Of a stretch of 25,449 bases of DNA, positions 12,570 to 20,779 are shown piece by piece. This stretch comes from Actinobacillus sp. (GTDB lineage: Bacteria > Pseudomonadota > Gammaproteobacteria > Enterobacterales > Pasteurellaceae). Both the position numbers and the translations under genes were made by a program. How positions within the stretch are numbered: the stretch's first letter is position 1; every line of letters begins with the position of its first letter. The notes beneath the pieces are model-generated. The model saw only the letters and a list, made by a program, of their open reading frames with translations, was not told where the DNA came from and did no database searches. The stretch lies in the NCBI GenBank assembly GCA_020026075.1, contig JAHHQZ010000026.1:1-25449 (forward strand), read 5' to 3'.

Positions 12570-13223
12570 ATGATTCGGTTTGAAGATGTGAATAAAGTTT
12601 ATTTTGGCAAAAAAACGGCCTTGCAAGGTATCAGCTTTCATTTGCCGAAAGGGAGCTTTGCGTATTTAACAGGACATTCTGGCGCTGGCAAAAGCACGTT
12701 GCTAAAACTCATTATGGCAATAGAGCGTGCTAACGGCGGGCGGATTTTATTTGATAATTACGATATTACACGCCTAAGCCATCACGACATTCCTTTCTTG
12801 CGCCGCCAAATTGGTATGGTTCATCAAGAATACCGCCTGCTGGATAACCAAACCGTGCTGGATAACGTAGCTCTACCGCTCATTATTGCAGGGGCTGCCG
12901 CCAAAGAGGCGTACAAGCAAGCAACCACCTGCCTAGAACAAGTGGGACTAGCAGAATATGGCGAAATATTCCCGCCTCAGTTATCAGGTGGTGAAAAGCA
13001 ACGTGTGGACATCGCTCGTGCCATCGTACATCGCCCCAAAATTCTGCTAGCCGATGAACCCACAGGCAATCTCGATGCCAAACTTTCACTTGAAATTTTT
13101 GAATTGCTCGCCCGTTGCAACACGCTAGGAATGACAGTGCTAATTGCGACGCACGATTTACACTTGCTAAAACACCGACCAGCACCGTGCTTAACCCTAA
13201 AAAATGGGCATCTTGTCAGTTAA
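12570..13223 (+). CDS. ftsE: Cell division ATP-binding protein FtsE
   Basis: ATPase of the FtsEX complex, which at the septum couples ATP use to activation of peptidoglycan hydrolases through EnvC-type partners. The 217-residue protein (E. coli 222) has Walker A GHSGAGKST (35-43), Q-loop HQEYRL, signature LSGGEKQR (138-145), Walker B ILLADE (158-163) and switch His195. The start at 12570 (MIRFEDVNKVYFG) is chosen by family agreement and GGAG 9 bp upstream; the frame is open 33 codons further, but that part covers the promoter. Nine bp separate it from ftsX. ftsY, which precedes ftsE in E. coli and Haemophilus, is absent here; a divergent ABC exporter takes its place. Confidence 0.95.
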   Translation: MIRFEDVNKVYFGKKTALQGISFHLPKGSFAYLTGHSGAGKSTLLKLIMAIERANGGRILFDNYDITRLSHHDIPFLRRQIGMVHQEYRLLDNQTVLDNVALPLIIAGAAAKEAYKQATTCLEQVGLAEYGEIFPPQLSGGEKQRVDIARAIVHRPKILLADEPTGNLDAKLSLEIFELLARCNTLGMTVLIATHDLHLLKHRPAPCLTLKNGHLVS

Positions 13224-13232
13224 GGAATTTTT

Positions 13233-14165
13233 ATGTTACCGTTTTTCACTATCCCTTTTGCACAACAATCCTATGCGTGGCATGGTGCTTGGCGTTCACT
13301 GTGCCAGCAGAAAATCACGGCACTACTCATCATCTTCGTCATCGGGCTAAGCCTAGCGTTGCCAACAACGGGCTATATTTTGTGGAAAAACGCCCAATCC
13401 TTACAACGAACTCAGGTCATTGCTGGGCAAATTACCTTATTCTTAAAAAGCGATATTTCAGCGACACACAAACAGCAGTTACTCGAAAAACTCAAAAAAG
13501 ATCAACAGTTCGATAATGTAGTGTATCGCAGTGCCAAAGATAATCTCGCCGCTTTAAATAATGCCCAATTACTCGATAATCGCTGGCTAACGGATATTGA
13601 TTTTCCAGGTAGTATCATTTTAAATTTACGCCATCTGCCGAAAAATAGCACAGCATTCATTGCCCTACGCCAGCAACTTCAAGCCCTTAAAGGAGTAGAA
13701 AGCGTGCAATTGGAAGAAAACTTCCTGCAAAAAATCGTTGCCTTGCAACAACTTCTCTACAAAATTGTGATTTTACTACTGGGGTTGACCACGCTCAGCA
13801 TCTTACTGATCATCGTCAATAGTCTGCGTGCAGAAGTGTATCGCCAGCAAAAAACCATTGAGATTATGCAACTACTGGGGGCGACCAAACACTTTATTTT
13901 GCAGCCTTTTCTACTGCAAGGTGGCTTTTTGCTAACGGCAAGTGCACTACTGGCTTGGGCAAGTAGCGCCGCTGCAACTTTATACATTGAACAGCAAATT
14001 AAACCAATGACGACACTCTTTCACAGCCACTTTCAGTTACAACATCTAAATCTCACGGAAGGGCTGGTGCTGGTTATCGTCAGTGCGATGCTCGGCTATC
14101 TTGTCACTTGGATAACCACAAGCCGAGCGGTTCAGCAATTACACAACAATAAACATTCTCGATAG
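13233..14165 (+). CDS. ftsX: Cell division protein FtsX (permease-like)
   Basis: Membrane partner of FtsE. The 310-residue protein has a first hydrophobic helix at about 28-50, a large periplasmic domain at about 52-170 (the hydrolase-activator contact region), and three further helices at about 174-196, 220-243 and 275-297. The conserved EIMQLLGATKHFILQPFLLQG stretch (about 210-230) is typical of FtsX in the MacB-like permease group. ORF spacing (9 bp after ftsE, 10 bp before asd) points to one transcript. Confidence 0.93.
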   Translation: MLPFFTIPFAQQSYAWHGAWRSLCQQKITALLIIFVIGLSLALPTTGYILWKNAQSLQRTQVIAGQITLFLKSDISATHKQQLLEKLKKDQQFDNVVYRSAKDNLAALNNAQLLDNRWLTDIDFPGSIILNLRHLPKNSTAFIALRQQLQALKGVESVQLEENFLQKIVALQQLLYKIVILLLGLTTLSILLIIVNSLRAEVYRQQKTIEIMQLLGATKHFILQPFLLQGGFLLTASALLAWASSAAATLYIEQQIKPMTTLFHSHFQLQHLNLTEGLVLVIVSAMLGYLVTWITTSRAVQQLHNNKHSR

Positions 14166-14175
14166 GAGCAACACA

Positions 14176-15300
14176 ATGCAAACATCACTCAAAAAAGTCG
14201 GCTTTGTCGGCTGGCGCGGTATGGTCGGTTCCGTATTGATGGAACGAATGCTCGAAGAGCAAGACTTCTCGCAAATGGACTGCCAATTTTTTTCCACTTC
14301 TCAAGTGGGCGAACCGTCCCCTGATTTTGGACAAGGAACGAAGCCCTTACAAAATGCCTACGATTTAGACGCATTGAGCGAACTGGATATTCTCGTCACC
14401 TGTCAAGGCAGCGATTACACGCAAAACGTTTACTCTGCTTTGCGTGAGCGAGGCTGGCAAGGTGCGTGGATTGATGCCGCTTCTGCCCTTAGAATGCGAG
14501 ATGATGCAGTGATCGTGCTGGACCCAGTCAATCAACACATTATCGATGAAGCGCGCCAGCGTGGCATTAACACCTTTGTGGGTGGAAACTGCACGGTCAG
14601 CCTAATGCTAATGGCGCTCGGTGGTTTGTTTGCGGCAGATTTAGTGGAATGGGTGTCGGTGGCTACCTATCAAGCGGCATCAGGTGCTGGAGCAAAAAAT
14701 ATGCGTGAGCTACTTTTACAAATGGGCGAACTGGAAAACGCCGTTCACTACGAATTACAAAACCCTGCTCAGCAAATTCTCGCCATCGAAAAACAAGTAA
14801 CAGCGAAAATGCGTAGGCCGGAATTTCCAACGGAATTTTTTCAAGCCCCATTGGCAGGCAGCTTGATTCCTTGGATCGATCAAGCAATGCCGAACGGTCA
14901 AACCAAAGAAGAATGGAAAGGCATCGTAGAAACCAACAAAATTTTAGGAAAATTTCCAGCCTCCATTCCTGTCGATGGCTACTGCGTACGTATTGGTGCT
15001 TTGCGCTGCCACAGCCAAGCCTTTACCATTAAGTTAAAGCAAAACCTTCCATTGGAAACCTTAGAAACACAGATTGCCAATCATAATGACTGGGTGAAAG
15101 TGATCCCTAACGACAAAGCAAGCATCCTTGCCGAATTAACCCCAGCCGCCGTAACTGGCACGCTAAACATTCCCGTTGGTCGCCTACGCAAACTGGCCTT
15201 AGGCGATGAATACTTGGGCGCTTTCACTGTGGGCGACCAGCTATTATGGGGCGCTGCAGAGCCAATCCGCCGCATTCTAATGCAACTCGTTCTTGAATAA
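14176..15300 (+). CDS. asd: Aspartate-semialdehyde dehydrogenase
   Basis: NADPH-dependent reduction of aspartyl phosphate to aspartate semialdehyde, the branch point to lysine, diaminopimelate, threonine and methionine. The 374-residue protein has the N-terminal Rossmann motif GFVGWRGMVGS (9-19), catalytic Cys139 in GGNCTVSLM, RIGALRCHSQ with His279, and the family end GAAEPIRRIL. It matches the Gram-negative (E. coli/Haemophilus) class. AGGAGC lies 8 bp before the start. Residues RRPEFP (about 213-218) and GKFPAS (about 258-263) are encoded by half-copies of the dispersed repeat, and at these places the sequence departs from the usual proteobacterial Asd. It lies in a probable operon with ftsEX and mlaA. 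Confidence 0.97.
   Translation: MQTSLKKVGFVGWRGMVGSVLMERMLEEQDFSQMDCQFFSTSQVGEPSPDFGQGTKPLQNAYDLDALSELDILVTCQGSDYTQNVYSALRERGWQGAWIDAASALRMRDDAVIVLDPVNQHIIDEARQRGINTFVGGNCTVSLMLMALGGLFAADLVEWVSVATYQAASGAGAKNMRELLLQMGELENAVHYELQNPAQQILAIEKQVTAKMRRPEFPTEFFQAPLAGSLIPWIDQAMPNGQTKEEWKGIVETNKILGKFPASIPVDGYCVRIGALRCHSQAFTIKLKQNLPLETLETQIANHNDWVKVIPNDKASILAELTPAAVTGTLNIPVGRLRKLALGDEYLGAFTVGDQLLWGAAEPIRRILMQLVLE
14814..14828. repeat. Half-copy of the dispersed repeat inside asd (left arm)
   Basis: TAGGCCGGAATTTCC is the left-arm sequence of the repeat family (compare 4456-4467), in frame in asd. A second, inverted half-copy lies at 14947-14962. Confidence 0.45.
14947..14962. repeat. Half-copy of the dispersed repeat inside asd (right arm)
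   Basis: GGAAAATTTCCAGCCT is the right-arm sequence of the repeat family, inverted with respect to the copy at 14814-14828 and about 120 bp away. The encoded residues are GKFPAS. Confidence 0.4.
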
Positions 15301-15313
15301 ACAAGGAAATGCT

Positions 15314-16063
15314 ATGAAAAAACACCATTACTTCGCCCTCACTGTGCTCGGCACAGCGTTACTTGCTGGCTGTGCCAATGTTGATTCGCAAACGGGAGAA
15401 CGTAAAGACCCATTAGAACCGTTTAATCGTGCAATGTGGAACGTCAATTACAATTATCTAGATCCCTACTTATTAAAACCTGTAGCAAAAGGCTGGAAAA
15501 ACTATGTACCAAGCCCTATCCGCACAGGTTTGGTCAATGTAGCAAACAATTTAGATGAACCTGCCAGTATGGTGAATGCCTTGCTACAAGGTGAAGGGAA
15601 ATTAGCAATGGTGCATTTCACAAGGTTTTGGTTTAACAGTATTTTTGGCTTGGGAGGGCTCATTGATTGGGCAGGTTATTTGCCTGATTTGCAAGTAGAT
15701 GGTGATATGCGCTTTGGTGATACTCTTGGAAAATACGGTGTAGGTACAGGGGCTTACGTGATGTTGCCAGGTTATGGGGCGGCAACACCTCGCCAGACCA
15801 TTGGTGGTGCTGCCGATTACTTTTATCCAGCTTATTCTTTGCTGACAGTACCAGCGGGGCTTGCAAAATATATCATTCAAGGAATTGATCAAAGGGCAGC
15901 ACTACTGGATAAAGATGCATTGCTTAAACAATCACAAGATCCTTACATTATGTTCCGTGAAGCCTATTTTCAAAATCTCAACTACCGTATTCACAATGGA
16001 AAAATAACGGTACAACCAATACCTGTTCTTTCGGAAAGTGAAATAGATGAAATTGATGAATAG
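15314..16063 (+). CDS. mlaA: Phospholipid-binding outer-membrane lipoprotein MlaA (VacJ)
   Basis: Outer-membrane component of the Mla system, which removes mislocalised phospholipids from the outer leaflet and passes them to periplasmic MlaC. The start at 15314 gives a lipoprotein signal MKKHHYFALTVLGTALLAGC with lipobox LAGC, lipidated Cys20 and Ala at +2, so sorting to the outer membrane is expected. AAGGAA precedes it; the frame is open 7 codons earlier, overlapping asd. Characteristic MlaA segments are DPLEPFNRAMWNVNY (about 29-43), the hydrophobic FWFNSIFGLGGLIDWAG and LPGYGAATPRQTIG. The 249-residue length is usual, with an acidic C-terminal tail. It ends the ftsE-ftsX-asd-mlaA run, followed by its own terminator. 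Confidence 0.95.
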   Translation: MKKHHYFALTVLGTALLAGCANVDSQTGERKDPLEPFNRAMWNVNYNYLDPYLLKPVAKGWKNYVPSPIRTGLVNVANNLDEPASMVNALLQGEGKLAMVHFTRFWFNSIFGLGGLIDWAGYLPDLQVDGDMRFGDTLGKYGVGTGAYVMLPGYGAATPRQTIGGAADYFYPAYSLLTVPAGLAKYIIQGIDQRAALLDKDALLKQSQDPYIMFREAYFQNLNYRIHNGKITVQPIPVLSESEIDEIDE

Positions 16064-16090
16064 CTATATTAACGGCTAATTAATACATAC

Positions 16091-16115
16091 AAGCTACCTG
16101 CATAGGTAGCTTTAT
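16091..16115 (+). terminator. Rho-independent terminator after mlaA
   Basis: AAGCTACCT (16091-16099) pairs perfectly with AGGTAGCTT (16104-16112), loop GCAT, followed by TATTTTTA. It lies 27 bp after the mlaA stop. Confidence 0.85.
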
Positions 16116-16244
16116 TTTTAGGTGCAACATACAAAAAATGAAAAGTTCATCCGTAGCGTGGAATTTACTTCATCATAAAATACACGCCAAACCATCAACT
16201 TTTATTTAACTTAGCCCTACAAATTATTCTATGGCTTATAAAAC

Positions 16245-16276
16245 AAAGCCCACAAGTTAAAACTTGTGGGCTTTTC
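16245..16276 (-). terminator. Terminator of the alpha operon (after rplQ)
   Basis: AAAGCCCACAAGTT (16246-16259) pairs with AACTTGTGGGCTTT (16261-16274), with a near-zero loop in this register or a small A-rich loop after opening. On the minus strand T residues follow. It lies about 25 bp beyond the rplQ stop, and could also work for rightward transcripts. Confidence 0.85.
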
Positions 16277-16299
16277 AGCATTAAATTTAATGAATTAAA

Positions 16300-16683
16300 T
16301 TATTCAGCTTTTTCAGTAGCTACTTCAGGACGATCAACTAATTCAATGTAAGCCATTGGTGCGTTGTCACCTGCACGGAAACCACATTTCATAATACGAG
16401 TGTAACCACCCGCACGTTGTGCAAAACGTGGACCTAGTTCATTAAATAATTTAGCAACAGTTTCTTTGTTGCGAATACGTGCAAATGCTAAACGTCGATT
16501 TGCTACGCTGTCTTCTTTCGCTAATGTAATTAACGGTTCAACTACGCGACGTAATTCTTTCGCTTTAGGCACTGTGGTTTTAATAATTTCATTACCAACT
16601 AATGCGTTAGTTAAATTACGAAATAATGCAGTACGGTGGCTGCTATTACGATTGAGTTGACGTCCACTCTTACGATGGCGCAT
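16300..16683 (-). CDS. rplQ: 50S ribosomal protein L17
   Basis: Large-subunit protein near the exit-tunnel rim. The 127-residue protein begins MRHRKSGRQLNRNSSHR, the invariant L17 start, and contains TLAKEDSVANRRLAFARIR. It has the same length as in E. coli. It is the last gene of the alpha operon, 48 bp after rpoA. Confidence 0.98.
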   Translation of the reverse strand: MRHRKSGRQLNRNSSHRTALFRNLTNALVGNEIIKTTVPKAKELRRVVEPLITLAKEDSVANRRLAFARIRNKETVAKLFNELGPRFAQRAGGYTRIMKCGFRAGDNAPMAYIELVDRPEVATEKAE

Positions 16684-16731
16684 AACTTATCCTTCTTAGA
16701 AAAATGATTAACCTAGACCAACTGACAAGAA

Positions 16732-17724
16732 TTATTCTTCTGTCATTCCTGGTGGTGGCCAATTTTCAAGACGCATACCGAGTGACAAGCCACGAGAAGC
16801 AAGCACGTCTTTAATTTCAGTAAGAGATTTCTTACCAAGATTAGGCGTTTTTAATAACTCAACTTCTGTACGTTGTACAAGATCACCGATATAGTGAATG
16901 GTTTCTGCTTTCAAACAGTTAGCAGAACGAACTGTCAATTCCAAATCATCAACAGGACGTAGCAGAATAGGATCAAACTCTGGTTTTTCTTCTTTAACTT
17001 CTGGTTGACGTACATCACGCAAATCAACGAAGGCATCAAGTTGTTCTGCTAAAATTGTTGCTGAACGACGAATAGCTTCTTCAGGCTCAATTGTTCCATT
17101 AGTTTCTAACTCGATAACGAGTTTATCTAAGTCAGTACGTTGTTCAACACGTGCAGCCTCTACGTTGTACGCAATACGTTCAACTGGACTATAACACGCA
17201 TCAACAAGTAGACGCCCAATTGGACGATCTTCTTCTTGAGAATGAACTCGACTAGATGCTGGAACATAACCACGACCACGTTGAACTCGAATACGCATAT
17301 TAATAGATGCGTTTTCATCAGTTAAGTGGCAGATTATATGATCTGGATTAGCAATTTCGATGTCGTTATCTTTTGCAATATCAGCAGCGGTAACAGGGCC
17401 AATACCAGACTTATTTAATGTAAGAAAAACATCATTCTTATCATTTTGTAACTTAAGTGCTAAGCCTTTTAAGTTAAGAAGAACCTCAATAATATCCTCT
17501 TGAACGCCTTCCTTGCTGCTATATTCATGCAATACGCCATCAATTTCAACTTCAGTTACAGCACAACCTGGCATTGAAGATAAAAGAATTCGACGCAATG
17601 CATTACCTAGCGTGTGACCAAAACCACGCTCTAGCGGTTCTAAAGTCACTTTAGCATGAGTTGAACTAATTTGTTCAATATCAACTAAATGTGGTTTTAA
17701 AAATTCTGTAACAGAACCCTGCAT
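16732..17724 (-). CDS. rpoA: DNA-directed RNA polymerase subunit alpha
   Basis: Assembly platform of RNA polymerase; the C-terminal domain binds UP elements and activators. The 330-residue protein (E. coli 329) has the N-terminal dimerisation domain (GFGHTLGNALRRILLSS, about 34-50), an acidic/proline linker (about 235-250) and the alpha-CTD with the DNA-binding RSANCLKAE segment (about 266-274) and helix-hairpin-helix TPNLGKKSLTEIK. Its position between rpsD and rplQ is the conserved alpha operon order. Confidence 0.98.
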   Translation of the reverse strand: MQGSVTEFLKPHLVDIEQISSTHAKVTLEPLERGFGHTLGNALRRILLSSMPGCAVTEVEIDGVLHEYSSKEGVQEDIIEVLLNLKGLALKLQNDKNDVFLTLNKSGIGPVTAADIAKDNDIEIANPDHIICHLTDENASINMRIRVQRGRGYVPASSRVHSQEEDRPIGRLLVDACYSPVERIAYNVEAARVEQRTDLDKLVIELETNGTIEPEEAIRRSATILAEQLDAFVDLRDVRQPEVKEEKPEFDPILLRPVDDLELTVRSANCLKAETIHYIGDLVQRTEVELLKTPNLGKKSLTEIKDVLASRGLSLGMRLENWPPPGMTEE

Positions 17725-17755
17725 TTTATCCTCTCTTTGCTACGATGAAACTTTA

Positions 17756-18376
17756 TTATTTAGAATAAAGTTCAACGATCAGATGTTCGTTAATATCTGC
17801 TGATAAGTCAGAACGTTCTGGAATACGTTTGAAAATACCTTCCATTTTTGCAGCATCAACTTCTAACCAAGTTGGTTTTTCTTTTTGTTCTGCAAGTTCT
17901 AACGATGCTTTAATACGAGCTTGTTTTTTAGATTTCTCACGAACAGCTACAATGTCATCGACAGACACTTGAAAAGATGGAATGTTAACTACGCGACCAT
18001 TTACAACAATCGCTTTATGACTCACCAACTGACGAGCTTCAGCACGAGTTGCTGCAAATCCCATACGGTAGACAACGTTATCTAATCGTTTTTCCAATAA
18101 TACAAGTAAATTTTCACCTGTATTACCTTTTAGACGGTTTGCCTCTTTATAGTAATTACGGAATTGACGTTCAAGAATACCATAAATACGGCGAACTTTT
18201 TGTTTCTCACGTAATTGATTACCATAATCTGACAAACGTGCTTTACGAGCACCGTGTTGACCTGGTGCTGTATCAATTTTACATTTTGTTTCAATCGCGC
18301 GTACACCTGACTTAAGGAATAAATCAGTACCTTCACGACGGCTTAGCTTGAGCTTAGGACCCAAATATCTTGCCAT
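17756..18376 (-). CDS. rpsD: 30S ribosomal protein S4
   Basis: Primary 16S rRNA-binding protein of the small subunit and translational repressor of the alpha operon through the leader before rpsM. The 206-residue protein MARYLGPKLKLSRREGTD... has E. coli length and an S4 RNA-binding domain at about 96-157 (RLDNVVYRMGFAATRAEARQLVSHKAIVVNG). It has no zinc-binding cysteine cluster (C-minus form). It lies between rpsK and rpoA. Confidence 0.98.
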   Translation of the reverse strand: MARYLGPKLKLSRREGTDLFLKSGVRAIETKCKIDTAPGQHGARKARLSDYGNQLREKQKVRRIYGILERQFRNYYKEANRLKGNTGENLLVLLEKRLDNVVYRMGFAATRAEARQLVSHKAIVVNGRVVNIPSFQVSVDDIVAVREKSKKQARIKASLELAEQKEKPTWLEVDAAKMEGIFKRIPERSDLSADINEHLIVELYSK

Positions 18377-18405
18377 TTTCTTTCTCCAATTTTCCTATTA
18401 CGCCA

Positions 18406-18795
18406 TTAAACACGACGTTTTTTCGGTGGACGACAACCGTTATGTGGGATAGGAGTTACGTCCGTAATATTCGTGATTTTAAATCCTGCTGCATTTAATG
18501 CACGGATTGTAGATTCACGACCAGGACCCGGTCCTTTCACCATAACTTCCAAGTTCTTCACGCCAAAATCTTTTACGAGTTCAGCACAACGTTCTGCTGC
18601 TACTTGTGCAGCGAATGGGGTAGATTTACGAGAACCACGGAAACCTGAACCACCAGCTGTTGCCCATGCAAGAGCATTACCTTGGCGATCAGTAATAGTT
18701 ACGATTGTATTATTGAAAGATGCGTGAATATGTGCAACGCCATCTACAACTTGTTTTTTTACACGTTTACGTGTACGAACTGGTGTTTTAGCCAT
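18406..18795 (-). CDS. rpsK: 30S ribosomal protein S11
   Basis: Small-subunit platform protein contacting mRNA near the E site. The 129-residue protein has HIHASFNNTIVTITD (about 23-37), GSRKSTPFAAQVAAE and the C-terminal PHNGCRPPKKRRV typical of S11. It is third in conserved order after rpsM, with a 14-bp gap. Confidence 0.98.
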   Translation of the reverse strand: MAKTPVRTRKRVKKQVVDGVAHIHASFNNTIVTITDRQGNALAWATAGGSGFRGSRKSTPFAAQVAAERCAELVKDFGVKNLEVMVKGPGPGRESTIRALNAAGFKITNITDVTPIPHNGCRPPKKRRV

Positions 18796-18809
18796 TTAAT
18801 TTACCCCGA

Positions 18810-19166
18810 CTATTTTTTGATCGGCTTGCGAGGACCTTTACGGGTACGCGCATTTGTTTTAGTACGTTGACCACGTACCGGTAAGCTACGACGGTGACGA
18901 ACACCACGGTAGCAGCCTAAATCTAATAGACGCTTAATGTTAAGGGTTACCTCACGACGTAAGTCACCTTCAACGGTAAATTTACTAACTTCGTCACGCA
19001 GTTTGTCAATCTGCTCTTCAGACAATTCTCTGATCTTTACATCTTCTGGAATTCCTGCAGCAGCACAAATAGCTTTTGCACGTGTTTTTCCAATGCCGTA
19101 AATTGAAGTTAATGCAATTACGGTATGTTTTTGATCAGGAATGTTAATGCCTGCAATACGGGCCAC
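18810..19166 (-). CDS. rpsM: 30S ribosomal protein S13
   Basis: Small-subunit head protein that bridges to the large subunit (B1) and contacts the P-site tRNA. The 118-residue protein MARIAGINIPDQKHTVIALTS ends in the basic tail RTKTNARTRKGPRKPIKK. The start is GTG (19166-19164), as in E. coli, directly after the S4-binding leader with GGAGTGCATA; the non-ATG start is part of the conserved translational control. It is the first gene of the alpha operon. Confidence 0.98.
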   Translation of the reverse strand: MARIAGINIPDQKHTVIALTSIYGIGKTRAKAICAAAGIPEDVKIRELSEEQIDKLRDEVSKFTVEGDLRREVTLNIKRLLDLGCYRGVRHRRSLPVRGQRTKTNARTRKGPRKPIKK

Positions 19167-19247
19167 TATGCACTCCTATTGTAATAAAATTAATTTGACA
19201 TACTGATCTTGAAAAGCCCGTTTCAGGATACTCAAACAGTATGTCAA
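19167..19247 (-). promoter_or_regulatory. Alpha operon leader, S4 translational operator (Alpha_RBS)
   Basis: The 5' untranslated RNA before rpsM contains TTTGAGTATCCTGAAA, CGGGCTTTTCA and GGAGTGCATAGTGGCCCG, closely matching the E. coli alpha leader pseudoknot bound by S4. An 11-bp perfect outer stem, TTGACATACTG (19195-19205 on plus) with CAGTATGTCAA (19237-19247), encloses an inner stem ATCTTGAAA/TTTCAGGAT with one G-U. S4 binding traps the ribosome in an inactive state and represses rpsM-rpsK-rpsD-rpoA. That role is established in E. coli and inferred here by sequence match. Confidence 0.85.
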
Positions 19248-19258
19248 GCACGAAATGA

Positions 19259-19294
19259 GCTGAGTATTATAAATACTCAGCCTGTTATTTGCAA
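19259..19294 (-). promoter_or_regulatory. Alpha operon promoter overlapping a 10-bp palindrome
   Basis: On the minus strand, TTGCAA (19294-19289) and a perfect TATAAT (19271-19266) are 17 bp apart, between rpmJ and rpsM where E. coli also has the alpha promoter. The -10 hexamer sits across the centre of the inverted repeat GCTGAGTATT (19259-19268) / AATACTCAGC (19272-19281). In RNA coming from secY-rpmJ the same palindrome would fold as a hairpin, perhaps a partial terminator. Confidence 0.65.
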
Positions 19295-19306
19295 GAAAAA
19301 TATATC

Positions 19307-19420
19307 TTAACCTTGACGTTGTTTGTGCTTAGGATCGGAACATAATACACGTACCACACCTTCGCGCTTAACAATTTTACAGTTACGACACATTTTCTTA
19401 ACGGAAGCTCGAACTTTCAT
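19307..19420 (-). CDS. rpmJ: 50S ribosomal protein L36
   Basis: The smallest large-subunit protein: 37 residues, [20 protein letters not shown] and then [17 protein letters not shown]. Cys11, Cys14, Cys27 and His32 form the zinc ribbon, so this is the zinc-binding (C-plus) form. It lies 26 bp after secY and is the last gene of the spc operon, as in E. coli. Confidence 0.97.
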
Positions 19421-19446
19421 TGCTTATCCCTTCTTTAAAGGTTTGA

Positions 19447-20772
19447 CTATTGTCCAAAACCTGTAAGGTTTGCTTTTTTCAACGCCGATTCATATTTAGT
19501 TGACATTAGATAACTCTGAACCTGTGCGATGAAATCCATAATGACAACTACAACGATCAATAATGACGTTCCACCAAAGTAGAACTGAACGTTCCAAGTT
19601 GACATCAAAATATATGGAACCAAACATACAAACGTTACATATAAACCACCAATTAATGTTAGGCGAGTCATAATTTTGTCAATGTAACGGGTAGTTTGCT
19701 CACCTGGTCTTATTCCAGGAATAAATGCACCTGACTTCTTCAAATTTTCTGCTGTATCGCGTGGATTAAACTGCATTGCAGTATAAAAGAAACTAAAGAA
19801 GATAATTGCGACTGCATATACGATCAAGTATAACGGCTGGCCAGGATGAAGTAATATTGAAAGATCACTCAACCAATCCATACCAACCCCTTCACCAAGC
19901 CACGAAGTTAATGTTGCAGGAAAGAGAATAATACTTGATGCAAAGATTGCAGGAATAACACCAGCCATATTTACTTTTAATGGTAAATAGCTTGAATGTC
20001 CACCTACAATTTGACGACCTTGTTGGCGTTTCGCATATTCAATTTTAATTTTTCTTTGTCCCCTTTCTACGAAGACAACAAAGTAAGTTACTGCAAAAAT
20101 CACTACAGCTATCAGAAGTAAAACTAGAAGATGCATTTGACCTTGACGAGCCTGCTCAATTGTTTGACCAATCGCTGCTGGTAACCCTGCAACAATCCCA
20201 GCGAAAATAATTAAAGATATACCATTACCGATACCACGCTCCGTGATTTGTTCACCCAACCACATTAAAAACATAGTACCTGTTACTAAGCTAATCACAG
20301 CTGTAAGGTAGAAGCCAAATCCAAGATTTGGTACTAGCCCAGGTAACATATTTGGTAATCCTGTAGATATACCAATCGCCTGAATAGTCGCTAAAACAAG
20401 TGTCGAATAACGAGTATATTTGCTAATTTTTCGACGACCAGCTTCACCTTCTTTCTTTAATTCACTTAATGCAGGATGCACTGCCACTAATAATTGAATA
20501 ATAATCGAGGCCGAAATATACGGCATAATTCCTAATGCAAAAATAGAGGCTCGGCTCAATGCACCACCAGAGAACATATTAAACATTTCAATGATGGTGC
20601 CTTTTTGTTGTGCAAGTAATTGAGCTAATACGGCAGCATCAATACCAGGAACCGGAATATACGACCCAATACGAAAAACGATAAGTGCACCTAATACAAA
20701 AAAGATTCTCTTTTTAAGCTCATCTGTACCATTTTGTGTACTGCGACTTTGATAACCTGGTTGCTTTGCCAT
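19447..20772 (-). CDS. secY: Protein translocase subunit SecY
   Basis: Channel-forming subunit of the SecYEG translocon in the inner membrane. The 441-residue protein (E. coli 443) has about ten hydrophobic helices. It begins MAKQPGYQSRS, has the plug and TM2 region (ALGIMPYISASIIIQLL, about 78-94), the cytoplasmic loop with EYAKRQQGRQIVGG, and the SecA/ribosome-contact loop FNPRDTAENLKKSGAFIPGIRPG (about 330-352). It lies between rplO (7-bp gap) and rpmJ. Confidence 0.98.
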   Translation of the reverse strand: MAKQPGYQSRSTQNGTDELKKRIFFVLGALIVFRIGSYIPVPGIDAAVLAQLLAQQKGTIIEMFNMFSGGALSRASIFALGIMPYISASIIIQLLVAVHPALSELKKEGEAGRRKISKYTRYSTLVLATIQAIGISTGLPNMLPGLVPNLGFGFYLTAVISLVTGTMFLMWLGEQITERGIGNGISLIIFAGIVAGLPAAIGQTIEQARQGQMHLLVLLLIAVVIFAVTYFVVFVERGQRKIKIEYAKRQQGRQIVGGHSSYLPLKVNMAGVIPAIFASSIILFPATLTSWLGEGVGMDWLSDLSILLHPGQPLYLIVYAVAIIFFSFFYTAMQFNPRDTAENLKKSGAFIPGIRPGEQTTRYIDKIMTRLTLIGGLYVTFVCLVPYILMSTWNVQFYFGGTSLLIVVVVIMDFIAQVQSYLMSTKYESALKKANLTGFGQ

Positions 20773-20779
20773 ATGCTAA

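Noticed and set aside
13115..13516. 133-codon plus-strand frame overlapping ftsE and ftsX
   Set aside because: It overlaps two recognised genes in another frame with no binding site.
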